From Malurus cyaneus samueli (lineage: Eukaryota > Chordata > Aves > Passeriformes > Maluridae), in NCBI GenBank assembly GCA_009741485.1, contig CM019230.1, positions 8,982,230-9,046,229 of the forward strand: a stretch of 64,000 nucleotides of DNA. The letters run 5' to 3'. The notes under the pieces are model-generated. The model was given only the letters and a program-made list of their open reading frames with translations, made no database searches and was not told where the DNA came from. A program made the translations under genes and the position numbers. Of the stretch, positions 8,881 through 64,000 are shown piece after piece. Numbering within the stretch: the stretch's first letter is position 1; every line of letters begins with the position of its first letter.

Positions 8881-11800
8881 TCTGTGAGAGTCTGCATGTA
8901 GTTCTCTGAGAGGCAACAAGAAAGGGCAAGCCAAAATGCTCATGGTATTGCTCAAAGTTACTCAGAATTGCAGGATTTGTAGGTCATGTTAGTGACTCAG
9001 TTCCTTACATTTTATTTAAAACTCAAAAGGGTTAAGATAGAAACAATATTCTAGTGTCAGTTGGAGTATCAAGTGTGCTTCATCTGAATGTGTTTCTTGG
9101 AATGCTTTTCTTTAGTGAACAAACTTAACATGTCCCATGTATTAGAAGGCGTTTGTGCAGTTTATTCATGCCCTGAAAATTCACGGGTAAAACTGCTGGT
9201 CTATAGATTGTGTTGGTGCCTTTGGAAAAAGGAGTAATTCAGATCAGTTATGCTGGTGCTTATCTAAGTATCTTTTGTGATTGAATGATTTGATCTCTTG
9301 CTTTGGCTTCTGATGCTGCAAAAGCTGATACACGAGCTGATCTGTGATGCATCTTAGTTATTCTCTTCTGTAACAGAGATTAAATAAGTGGACTACTTTC
9401 AATAACTGAAGTTCTGCAGAACGGTGTTGGCAGTTCTGAATTATTTTGTAGGTACTAAGTATGAGTAATCCTGGAAAAGTTTTTAACTGAGAAGCCGAGG
9501 TTTATACGATAGTATTTGGTGTATGGTTGTCAGAAGCACAGAAACTTCCAGTCTTCTGATTTTAAATTTCTTTAACCACACACTTGCCTAAGCTTTCACG
9601 TCTTGGTCTTACAGTATTCAAACCAGCTGGGCTTTCCCACCATCTTACACTAGAACAGCTTCTCTGTGGGGAAAAATTACCCTGGTTAGGTCATTATATT
9701 CTTCAGTTTTTTAAATGAAATACTTCACTATGTGTAACAAACTTCTGTTGCTCTTAAATATTATCTTGATACTTTTGAAGTATCCAGATTGAATGTTGCT
9801 TGATGAATAATAGATTTTTCTCCAAATGTTGCAAGATGATCTTAAAAAAAAAAAAAAATTCAGAAGGTAGTTTTTTGAGGCTTTCTCAAAATGAAAATGC
9901 CACTTCCTCTGTGTTTGTGTTCTTTCTTTGCTCTCTATGTTTCAGTTTTTTCTTTGATTGCTAAACATTCATTCATGTAAATAATTGTATTTGGCTCACA
10001 GAAGTAGTTTGACTTACTAAAGCATCTTTCAGTGCTCTCACATTTTCAGTTGTCAGTGTGTACGTGAGAAGGGAAGACAACTCAGCCTTCAGTTACATTT
10101 TCCTCCAAAGTCTTCAAGATCAGAAGCATCTGCAAGTGCAGTAGCAACTGCACCATATTCTCAGCCAGTTCAACCTTGTTCTTGTACCTTTTCAAATGCA
10201 CACTAGAAATATTTATATGATTTAACAGCTTACTGGAGAGGGGAGTAGAACTGTGGTGAGATACTGTAATAAGGTTCTTAAAGAAACAGCATTTCAATGC
10301 CCTGTTTTCTTGCCATTTCAAATGGCTATTTAAGTCCTTGGATGTTTTCTTGCTCTGCTTACAGGTCTGTAACTCTTGATCAGACAGTCAAGAGAAATGC
10401 TGCACCAAGACATGTTATTTAAGACTATAACAGGGATGCAGAAACCTGGTTTTATTCTGAATTCTTCAGGCTTACTAGGTCATCATGGTTTTTATCTTGT
10501 GGTAAAATTCAAATTTTAAATTCAAATTTTATACGCCATGATCAGTTGTCTGATTTAATAGTATGAAGTTCTATTATCAATATGATTATGCTTGTTACTA
10601 CTTTTGCAAGAGGCTTTCATGTCCTGTGCCTGTTAGGAGTCTTTTGGGCATCTAAATCAAGAGACCCCAAATGAGTTTCAGCTGTATGTCATGTTAAGCA
10701 TGCTCTCATGAGTCACTGCTAAAAATTATGATCAGTGGATGGCAGGAAAGAATGCTATCTTCAATGGCAAAAAATAAAATCTTATTGTAGTAAGATTTTT
10801 TGGAGTTTAAAAAATCCATCATACGATAAACTCAACCTTGCCTTGAGTATGGTACAATTGTGTTTAGCTTGTGATTGTGCTGTTGATCTGGGATGACTTC
10901 AACTGAGTCTCTGCAGAGCAGCTCTGATAATTCTTGTGCTGGCTGAAATGCCAAATTAGATAAAACTACTTGGGATAATAGAGTGCGATATATTTAATAT
11001 ATCCCAGGGACTTTTCTTTTCCAGAAGGGCAGATGAAAGGACAGGTTGCAATAGATAATTCTCATAGGTGAAAATTATTCTTGTCTGTAATCTCCTGGTT
11101 CAGTGTGTTGTGTGGGCTTACAGCTATGAGATTTGAGCAAAAATCCCTTACCAGGTTGTGCTTTGGTTGTGAACTTTGCTATAAATTAAGGCAGCTGCAG
11201 GTGTGTTTTGTGAACATGTAGAAAAACTAACTGTTCCTAAAATTCATGTAGCTGTTGTCTCCCTATATCTAAAGTAGTCCTTAAAAAAATGCTGATTTAA
11301 GTCTGGTCTTAAGATAAAGATTTGCATAATTTTGAGACTGATGAATTACAAATAAATACAGGAAATACAGGAATAAGGTATTTTTCTTCTGTTTTTTTAG
11401 GATAGCTTCCAAAAGCCATAGCCAGAAGAGGATCTCTGCTGAAAGTCTAAAAATGCTCTAGTGAATGTGCCTAGTGCTCCTGTCATGCCTCCATTCCAGG
11501 CTATTCAGGGTAACGGCTCCGGGGTGTAATGAGGCCAGGGCTCATGTTCCAGCTCACATAGCTGCTGCTCTCCCCTTTTCCTGGCCATTCATTCCAGTTT
11601 CACCTTGGCCCCTGACACCACTACACTGTGAGTTCATGAGGTAATCTGCATACAGGAGCTCACCTGGGCTCAAAAATCCACCCTCAGAAAGGTGGTGTCA
11701 TTTTTTTTTTTAAATTCCTGTCATTTCTTTAATGTGGTTTGTTCTCACCACCCACCAGGGAGGTGCTGCAAGGCTGAGAACCAGTGGAAAGCCCAGGAAA

Positions 11801-14046
11801 TGACACTACCATTGCAATCTTGGAATTGAACTTTTGGGTAAACATTGATCTGGGGCGTGAAACACCTTTTCACCTTATAGTCATGCATAAAAGCACTGAG
11901 GAAAATGCTGATCCAGTTATTTAAATTATTATGTCAAGTTATTCTGGGATTTTAGGCAAGAAATACCTATTTTCAGTGACAAAGCCTGTTGAGCATTAGA
12001 AATAGGATATTTAGGATTTAAGTTAAAATTATGAGCTTCCAGAATGCTGATTTTAAGAACTTCTTTTCTTCATTTTGTCTACTCTGCCTCATCCCTTCCT
12101 AACAAAACAAAAAAAACCCTGCAATCATAAACATGTGTTAAGAAGAAGAAGAAGTTTGTTAGGATACTTAGTAGATGTTTTAAATTCACTTGTTTCAAAT
12201 TTGAATTACACTCCGATATCAGATCTTTATGGTGTGAAATGGGAAAGCAAAGTTCCAAACTGCAGTGCAATATTGATGTATTTAATGGTGAGGTGACACC
12301 AGGTGTTCTCGAAGAGAGTAAGTTTTGTGTTTAAAATTCTGTATGGGCAATTGGAAGAGAAAAATATTATTAGATACAAAATATTCCTTTTTTGCATATG
12401 CAGTGATTCTCCTTTCCTGCTTATGTCCATCCTAATCTTGTTTTATTCAGTTACACTTGTGAGTGACAGTTTTCCTTCCCCTCTTGTGTGCTAAAACCCT
12501 ATCTCTGTAATTACTGCAGCTCTATTATTGGGAAAAATATCCTTTCAGTCTTTTCTTGCAGAGGAAGAAAATTATTGGAGTGAGATTTTCAGCTGTATTT
12601 ACTCGTTTGGGTTTGTGTAAAGCTGAACAGAATCCCAGGTGTCTGATTCTTAAAAAACATTGACAAACTGAATGAAAAATATTATCTGTGGAAGAAATTG
12701 AAGATTCTTACTGGTGTTAATTATAAGAAGCATGTTCTTACCTGTATTTGATTTTTTCTTTAATCAGGATGGAGCAGAAATCAAAGAAAGAGAATGCATA
12801 GATCATATGACATTACAGAGACACATTTTGGTTTACAGGGCTATTAGAACAAGAGACTTTAAAAGCCTCTGAGGTAGTATGCTACCAGTTCCTGTACTTG
12901 GGGTGTTGTCATATTGAACAAACTCAATCCAAAATGCTGCCTTCAAAGCTTTTTCAATCTGAGAGGGGGCCAAAGCCTCCTTCTTTGGAATTAAGAAAGA
13001 TGTCTTTATATTGAACAACATTTTTCTTTGAAGCTGCAGAAAGTAAAACACACAAAAAGGTCAGGCCCAAAGGTCAGGCAGGAAGACCATCACTGCCTCC
13101 AAATTTGCAAATAAAACCATTTCTGGAGGGCTCTGTACCAAGTATATGACAAGAAATTTATTGAGTGATGTGTCACAGGTCAGTTTGCAGAATTGTGCTT
13201 ACGTCAATAATCAATTTGATTCCTGCAAATAACTTTTTACTGTGTGTTTTCTAGGGAGGAAGAAACACAGCCTTATTAAGTAAAATAAAGGCAATTTGAG
13301 TGAAAAGGGCCATTAGGGATGTGATGGGGGAAAATACAAATAGTCCCTTGAAACTGATTAGTAGAAAGTTAAAAATTCATTAGGATACTTGCAGACTGCC
13401 AGCACACTAATTAATTAAGCTGTTGAGTTGCTGGTTTGTATTGGCTGAGCTTCTCAAGTCATCCCCAGCACTGACCAGCCCTAGGGCAGCAACAGCAGTC
13501 TTCAGGGTAGGGCTTGTGTAGCTGCTCTATTTACAGACAAGTTCTAAGTTTAATAGTGTTTTGCAAAAATACTTTGAGTTAGAAGCATTAATAGTGATGT
13601 GTGAGAGTTGACTGATTTTAATTTTATGCCCTTAGGAGGAAGGGAAATGTGTGAACTGCTACTAATATTTCCACAGGTTCTAGTTCTGTTTATGTCTAAG
13701 GATCCTGTTAGAAAGTGGCTGGATTTTGTCTGCAGAGCTTTTGTACTTGGCAAATTTCAAGTGACATAAACAGCTTATAAGTCCAAAAAGTCCTGATGTC
13801 ACATAGCTGATGCTGTGGAGTATGTGCTGCTGTGTAGATAGTGCATGTTACTGTTTTCCTCTAGTGCTGCAGTCCATCCTCAGAAAAGCTTCAAATGCAT
13901 TTTAAATTTATTACTATTTATTATGTTCCATTTATTTATTACACTTATAGAAATGCTTCTCTTTGTGGTAGCTTTCCATGATTTCTACTGTGCAAATTTT
14001 CTTTTTCCATTGGTTTGGGGCTTTTATTTTTTTTTTTTTTTTTTTT

Positions 14047-14220
14047 GTACAGGTTTCCTGGGCAATGGTCATGGCCCCAAGGCTGCCAAAGCTCCAGGAG
14101 TGTTTGGACAATGATCTCAGGGATGCATAGGGTAGGATTGTTGGGGTGTCTTGTGCAGGGCCAGAAGTTGGACTTGATGATCCATGTGGGTCCCTTCCAG
14201 CTGAGGATATTCTATGATTC
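14047..14220 (+). mobile_element. CR1 LINE, 3' end fragment
   Basis: The segment opens with CR1-type sequence (tttcctgggcaatggtcatg) and continues through aagttggacttgatgatcca and gggtcccttccagctgagga to attctatgattc. That is the diagnostic CR1 3' end in sense orientation. Its 5' truncation point abuts a run of 20 T. It is intergenic and the short frames through it are decayed. Confidence 0.85.
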
Positions 14221-17200
14221 CTTGTCCCAGTTTTGCATCTCAGTCAATGATTTAGTAACAGCCAATGAAGAGCTGTGTGTTGCTGACTGTGGCAACTGTA
14301 CAAATTACAAGCAAGTTGTTCTACATTCCTCTTCTGTTCAGTTCTGTCACGATCCAAACCCGCAGTTCCCATCACAGCAGGAATGCCCTGCAGGATGCAC
14401 TGGAATGGATGGCACTTGGGAACACTGGTGAGAAACTTTGGATCCTCATCACAAGCCATGTTGTTTATTTGGTGGCTGGAATAGAGTCTGTTGCATCATT
14501 CCTTTTCTGAGAATGAAATGAAAATAGAATATCAGCTTAAATTAACCACAGGCTAATTCAATTAGCAAAATAAATTGAGGTGGAGGAGATGGACTTTGAA
14601 GAACCCAAGTCCTCAGCAGAGAGATTTATTCCTCTGTTGAACATCTGTCAGTAATTACAGTCTCTGAGTGTCAGTGGCTTCTGGTCACAGAATCTGCGGG
14701 CTGTTCCTCACACAATCCCATGGTGGCCTTTGACTGATGAGACTCAGCTTCATTTTTCTGCTCCTAATCATGGTATTGTAGTGCCTGTGTGTTGGTAATC
14801 CAGATATGTGCTGAAGGGAACTGTTTTCCTTGTGTGTGGTTCTGTTTTCCCCAAGGGACTCACCTTTACAGTGGTTATTGTGTGTCACTCACGTGAATAT
14901 GTAGAAGTAAGTGACATTTTTTTGCCTCAATGTTCTATATCTGCAGTAGATATAAATTAGTTTTCATTTATTTTTTTTTTCTTTCCTCCCTATGTCAAAA
15001 GGACTTTGGTATTGATATTTGGGCCATATTTAAAAAAAAACCAAAAAAACGTAATCTCAGACCTGTCTGTGCTGTCAGTTTTGTATTGAAAGGCATGCTA
15101 ACATGAGTCTGAATCTTGAAAACACTCCTGTCTGTCTTGTTAGAAATATTTGTATTCTCCTCTCACCCTATTGGAGGTTGCTTGAACACCTTATGATTTG
15201 CACAGAATTCAAACATAATGTGTCCAGCACAGCATTTGTTTGGGTTCTTTCCTAAATTATTTTAAACAGCTCTTTCTTGTTCAAGTGTTTCCGTCCCAGA
15301 AGGATGTCAGTAGTGTGACTTCCTCTTTTATCAAATCTTTAAATGCTTTATGTTTTGAAGATTAGGTGTGAACTTAAGGAAGTTGCATAGAAAAAACAAT
15401 TAAATATGACAACCATTCTGAATATTTTGAGATTTATTAGGAAAATTAGAAAATCTGTTGGGCCAAACCTGAGACTGAATGTATGTCAGTGTCTTCAGGA
15501 AGGACATTCTTAAGCAGCTCCATCTTGTGTCAGTGTTACAAATGCAGTTGTGGGCAAGACTGAATCTTGGTAGATCTTGTATAAGGGGAGAAGAGAGGTT
15601 GGTTCTTGTGTTGGAGAATTCCTAATGGATGGAAAATGTCCTATTTTAAGTTGTTCAGGCTTCGACTACGCATTAAAAATACCAATGCTAAATACTTTAT
15701 ATGGATGTGAAAAGTAGTGCTGCTGTCATCATATTCTTTATAGGATTTTTCTTGGTGTGCTTTGAATTCAGCCAGTTTCCTTATGGGTATCTTGCAATCT
15801 GTTTATGGAACATGAGGTTGTTCTCACAGTGCTTTCACCTTATTACATGATTTCAATAACATTTGTCTCTAGTGAAAATAATTGCAATTTCTTAACCTTT
15901 TTGCAATAGTTTTTCATACGTCAGTATCTCAGTAACTCTCCTCTGAAGTTTGCTTAGTTCTGTAGTTATGTTGGACAGAGGAAGAAATATTTCTAAGACA
16001 GACATAAAGAAAAACGTGTCTTTACTTTTCACTGCTCTTTCTTTTTAGCTTTCTGTTGGCTGAGGATAAGGCATTGGTTTTAAAACAAATAAACCAAAAT
16101 CAAACTGATTTTGATAAAAGCTTAATTTCTCTCTTCCTGAAATGACAAATTTCAATTAGAAGGGTCTGTCATGAAAAGAATATTTTAAAGCCTATTTTTT
16201 TTAATTGATTCTTGTGAATTTACACTTGGTACTGGTTTTGATTTGGTTATCTGTTTAATGTAGTTAATTCACATTTCTGTAATTCCTGTCTAATTTTGAT
16301 TAATCTAAATAATTTATTCATTGGCCTACTCTGTCTTTCACTCTCCATTTCTTCTGGCCTGCCTTTTTGTGCTAACCAAACTACAACTCCTGTTCCTGTT
16401 CTTGTAGATCCACCCTGTGTCTGCCAGGTGTCAGCTGCAGTTACCTCCTAAGGCCTCCTGAGGCCTGAAACATCTCTGCCAGATAAGCTGGCCCTTAGCA
16501 ACTCAGTCTGCTGCTTTTCTTTTTATTATTTGCAACTCTTTGTTTATGGTACTGTATCAATGTAGGGGTGCTAAAAGGAGACTGAAAAAAGAATCAGCCC
16601 AAGATTAAGGAAGAATAAAAATTCAGTCATGGTGAATCGACTTGGTAAGTCCTAGTGGGGCTTTTCCTCCTAAAGGGAAATGCCTGCTGTTCTTAATTTT
16701 CGTGGAAAATTACTTAATTTTATTCAAATACATACAGCTGGGTATGCATAGAAAATACTCTATACATAATTTGAGCTCTCAAGGAATTAAGGAGCCACAA
16801 AGGTGCTTTTCACATCAGTGTCGCAGGACTGACCTATTCTGACAGCAGAAATGGAAAAGGTGTCAGTTTGGTCTCAGGTGTGTTTTGACAGGAACTACAA
16901 AGTGTTTACTTAAAACAGAGTTGCTGTACATTTTTTGATCCAGCAAAGAGATAGGATGAACATACCATGATAGAAAAATGGCAAAAGAACTTGGAGAAAA
17001 ATCTTACAGTAGAATTGTGGGTCATAACTCATAGCAATAACTAAAGATCAACATTAAATCCAGTGAGTGGTGCAGCTGATGAGGTTTGGACCTGATTATG
17101 CTTCAGGACTTCATTGTGTAGAACTCTTGGTTAGAAGTGGGTAACAAAACTTCAATGCTTTTGAATCATTGGGTCCAATTTTAAACATAAAATAGAAGCA

Positions 17201-20200
17201 TGAAGATTAATTATTTCTTTGGCAAGTCTGTATCTTGCAAGGCTGGATTGCAAAGCAAGAGGGGAGTTGCATTTCTACTTAACAGATACTGCTGCTGCAG
17301 CTTCTAAAAACCCATTTGCAGTGTTAGGATGTAGAGTTCCATTCTGGGAGGGTCGAAGGGATGCTCTCTCTTCAAGACATTTGAGTTTTCATTGTCTGCT
17401 GTTGCTCACAACACATGGAGGCTTTGGGGCTGTGCCTTTATCCTTTTGGTCACTCGGGAAGCTATTCTGTTCCAGTGTGGGTGAGACAACCACTTGTCTC
17501 CTCAAACTGAGTTCATTTATCAAAATTGCTCTTTGCAGATAAGAATTAATTAGCCTGATTATTTTTCATAGTGTTTGGATGGGTTTCCCACCTGGAGAGG
17601 AGCAACTCCACTGTGTCAGTGGCTGATTGCTGAGCCAGAAGCTTTCTGCCTTCCACTTGTAAGAAATGCTGACTGGTTCTTTGGGTGGCATTAGGAAGCA
17701 GGCAGACTGTGGTTGGAATGCACAGGACAATAAAGCATTTCTACTTGTCCCGTGCAAGCTGCTGGGTGGCTTTGGCTTGTACACTGCTCATTTTCCTTCT
17801 TTCTGAGGTCAGTAGCACATCAACAACTGGCAGATCAGGTAGCTGTGTTTGCTCTTCTCCCTGCTCCTCCTTCAAAAAAGTGCAATTCTTCTGGATGTCT
17901 TGTGTTTTTTAAGGGTATTGCACTTCACAGCTTTATTACTTAAAGAGAGATGAAAGTCATCCATAAAGAAAAAAATGGTAGCATTTGAGGTATAGCTATT
18001 TTTTTTTCTCCTGTTAATATTAAAAGTCACTCCAGGAACTCGCTGGATGGACCTGGAGAGCTTACCACCATCCCAACCATTTACTGTTTTCAATATTTTG
18101 CAGTAATTACACAGTGCTTTTTTAACACTTTCCCCTTGGCCAAAACGCATTTGTGAGAAAATGACTAAATCACAGCATGAGTCCTGCTAAGTTTTACACA
18201 CATCGTTAAATTTAAGCATGTGAAGAGCTGCGGGACAGTTATCGGGATTACTCAAAAATGGCTGTATGTGGCTGTGGGTTTGAAGCTGTGCTGGAGGAAA
18301 CTGTTACTGCTTACAAGGGGGGTTTCTCACCGAGGGAATGGAAAAAAATGTGCTTGTCAGGTGCAGGGACATTAATATGGGGTATCTTTCTTCATTCAGT
18401 TACACAGGGTCTGGTATTTGAAGGGCTTATTTTGTTAGATCTCACATGAATGTTGAGGTGGTTCTGCCAATTAATATTGTAGAATTTTGTTTGATAAAAA
18501 TCCAATCTCACTGGAAGCATGGGATGTTTGCTGTAATAAAAGGATTATGGATAGCTCCTGATGGCTTTTAAAAGCTGTTTAATTGCTGCTTGTGTCAAAG
18601 TAAGCAATTAGGGTCACTTAATCTACTTGATTATTCATCATATTCCTCTAGTAGTACTCTGTGCTTGGGATCTGTGAAAATGTGTATCTTGAGAAGCTGC
18701 TGCACTCATTCGTAGCCCTCAGTACAGGGCACATGTAATAAGAAAACACAAGAAAAAAAGTTTATTCTATGACAGTGCTAGCCCCAATGCAAGTACTGTA
18801 AATGAATGCCCTTGTGTTGCTACAACATTAGCTTAAAGGAAAAAGTCTAAAAATGTTTAGTCATTTAAAGGAAGGTCGGTCATGTAAAACAGTATTAATG
18901 GATTAGATTTAGATGACACCTAGACATTTCTGTTAAACTCAGGCCAGATTGATTTAAGGTTAGATGATGCAAATAAGGTCTCCATGTTCTTAATTTCTGA
19001 GAGGGGGTCAGGTACTGCTGCATAATACGGTGTGGACTGGATAACACTGGCTTAATTGGCATGAAGTGGAAGAATGTAAGAAGTGCTTTGAGACCTTGTT
19101 TAGGGTCAGTGGCAATAGAAAAGTTCATTGGGAAGATTAAATTTTGGTCAGTAACTTCATTCTGTCCTGAATAGTTAAGGTGGCTATAAGGCAGACAAAG
19201 AAAAAAGGCCTTTTGATTTCAGTCAACTAACGGGGGGAAAGTGTGAAATAGGATGTATCTGCTGTGCAGCTCTGACATCAGGGCCAAGTTTTGTTCAGCT
19301 AATGGATTTTTGGGGAATTCAGACACCCAGAACAGCACTGGAGAGTGATGTGTGTGAGCTGTTCACCACATGTTCCTGCTCTGTGCAGCAGGGAGCAGAC
19401 CCACACATGAGCAGGTCAGGGTGACCTGTACCTGTGCTGTTGTGTGTGGTCACAAAGAAAGTGACTAAATCTGCACCAATTTAGAAAAACGTGGACAGAA
19501 AGATCTCAGCCGTCCTCTTGAAACTAATGGTGTTTCTGACAATGGGATTTGGTGTTTGCTCTGCTGTGCTGGTCATGCAAAGGCAAACAGACCTTCTACC
19601 AGTGCTTAGTTCCTTTTCACAGAGCAGCTGAGTGATGGTGGGACCCTTGAAAAGAAATTTCAGTGCATAGAAAAAAAACTTCATCATTCCTTGTCAATGG
19701 CTATGTTCTCTGTGCTGTTCTGTATAACAGGACAGGAATTACATCAGCTTTGTGAATCCAGTACTGCATGTTATTAATGAATTAATACAAATTAAGAAAG
19801 CTGTGATTCACATAATGGAAAATGTTGAAGTAGCAGCAGCAGTGCCTTTAACTTCTGCAAACTGAGCAACCATAAGGGTGGTGAAAAGTGCTGCTGGCCT
19901 GATGGAAATTCACCTGGCTTCTCTCCCACTTACCGGTTTTCTCTCTCTGCAGGCATGGGGAGTGTTAGGAGATGACAGCCCATGGGCAATTCGAAGCAGC
20001 AGGGACCTCAGGATCCCAAACAATTGTTAGCAAAGCCGGCACAACATTTCTGTAGCCAGCAGAGCCAAGGGATAAAAACAAGCTGAGAATCAAGGAGTCA
20101 TAACTGGCTCTCTGATGCTCCACATTTTCTCTGCCAAACATATGTTGGTGTAGAAGAAAGTCTGATTCTAAATACCAAAGTGTGGGCAAGATTTAACTAA

Positions 20201-20562
20201 AGTTTTCTGTATAAGAAACCAAAGCTCTAAACTGTTGCTATATTTTACTGCATCTGCTGTGTATAGGATTTTGTATAAATGGACTGGACCAATATGGAAT
20301 TATGTTGTAGCTGCCTGCAAGAAGTGATGATACAACCCCAAGGGTAAAACTAAGGTTTGCCATCACTTTTGCAGGTAGCAGGTGCTTTAGCAGGTACAGT
20401 GTTCTGTTCCTAAGCATTCACAAAATAGTTCTACAGTTGAAGATCTGTTGACTCAAATGTGCAAACCCAGAGGTTTTTTACTTCAAATTTTTTGCTGGAT
20501 GTTTGTTAGCAGGTTGACTGGTGTTTGTCCGAAGTGCAAAAATGTTTAATGTCTTCTGAATT

Positions 20563-20729
20563 CACAGAATGGTTTGGGCTGGAAGGGACCTTAAAGCTCA
20601 CCTCATTCCCACCCCCCTCATCTTACTCCCATGGGCAGGGACACCTTCCACTATCCCTGGGTGCTTCAAGCCCCCTCCAACCTGGTCTTGAATACAGCCA
20701 GGGATGGGACAGCCACAACTTATCTGGGT
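20563..20729 (-). mobile_element. CR1 LINE, 3' end fragment, reverse orientation
   Basis: It begins cacagaatggtttgggctgg and continues through aagggaccttaaagctcacc, ccatgggcagggacaccttc and tccaacctggtcttgaatac. This is the reverse complement of the avian CR1 3' region. It lies about 1.3 kb upstream of the FOXK2 start and ends in decayed sequence. Confidence 0.9.
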
Positions 20730-21367
20730 AATTATTTTTATTAATAAATAACAGTGAGCTTCAGTACTGTAAAAAACCCAAATAAACAACAACACAACCC
20801 TCCTCACAACAAACTTTGGGGAGGTGATGGAGCTGTTAGGGTGACCTTTTGCAGTGGGTATGTTGGTAAATAGGCACCAATACATTTTAGTACCCTCTTC
20901 ACAGTCTATACCCAAAAGTGTTTGTTTCCTTTTCAATTTTGAGTGTTTGGTCCCTTTAACGATGAGTGTTCAGATCAGGTAAAAAAATTTCATTGCAGAT
21001 GCTGTATTTGTCAAAGTTCGTACACTTAATGCCATCTTTTTGATAGCCTGTAACATTTTCCAGTCAAACCCGCTGCTGTGGACTCTCGCTTAGTTTTTCC
21101 ATGCTGTTACCTGTACCATCCCCTCCTGTGTGCCATGCCCTCACAGCACTGACACTCACCACTCGGGTGTTTGGGTGTTCGTGTCAGGTCGCTTGCTCAC
21201 TTCTGCCCCAGTTCCTCTGAGAAAACTGGGACTGAGCCGAGGTGTGTGCACAAATACAGCCTGGCTTACCTGGAACTTGCACATTTGAGGCACTGTGCCG
21301 ATTTTCCATAGATGTTACAAAACTCTGACAATGGGGAATTACCTTTAGGTTTAACGTGACACTCTAA

Positions 21368-64000
<42,633 letters not shown>

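Noticed and set aside
11400..11770. GC-richer stretch with acceptor-like TTTTTTTAG
   Set aside because: No open frame joins to a donor and no homology is visible. It may be a noncoding exon, but there is no support.
14015..14431. 138-residue plus-strand frame
   Set aside because: It starts in the poly-T run and crosses the CR1 fragment.

Overview
The window looks like nuclear DNA from a bird. The evidence is GT-AG spliced genes with long introns, two unmethylated-type CpG islands, and several CR1-type LINE copies whose 3' ends carry the avian CR1 signature (a ccttccaa block, then attctatga). Species and chromosome cannot be read from the sequence. There are no prokaryotic features, rRNA or CRISPR arrays.

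Region 1 (1-3300) is gene-poor; one exon-like 41-bp segment sits at 2992-3032. Region 2 (about 3300-8880) holds a small spliced plus-strand gene. It has a CpG-island promoter with paired CACGTG boxes and an E2F-like site, a predicted noncoding first exon, a GC-rich 30-bp minisatellite in intron 1, and three coding exons (4137-4333, 4832-4957, 8671-8728). These join in phase to give a 126-residue protein, followed by a poly(A) signal at 8854. Its N-terminal half resembles the N-terminal domain of ZNF692/ZNF653, but no zinc fingers follow. I know no named gene of this form.

Region 3 (about 8880-21500) is intergenic, with a few CR1 fragments. Region 4 (about 21530-64000) is the 5' part of FOXK2, plus strand. 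A CpG-island promoter and FHA-domain exon 1 (22036-22368) are followed by an intron of about 31.9 kb, then exons 2-8 between 54236 and 63619. The last exon, with the C-terminus and stop, lies beyond the window. Exons 2-8 are intact and very close to the human FOXK2 protein as I remember it. Exon 1 is broken by at least four small apparent deletions in very GC-rich DNA, which looks like assembly error rather than a pseudogene.

Other items are a long CR1 copy in FOXK2 intron 1 (38731-39590), a CR1 inside the 392-bp intron 7, a short degraded zinc-finger-like reading frame at 47890-47997, and an 18-N gap at 52246-52263. The two genes point the same way and are about 13 kb apart; nothing in the sequence shows that they work together. 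The most interesting lead is the small ZNF692-N-domain-like gene, with its twin GTATGACAG acceptors and its minisatellite of repeated splice-site-like motifs.
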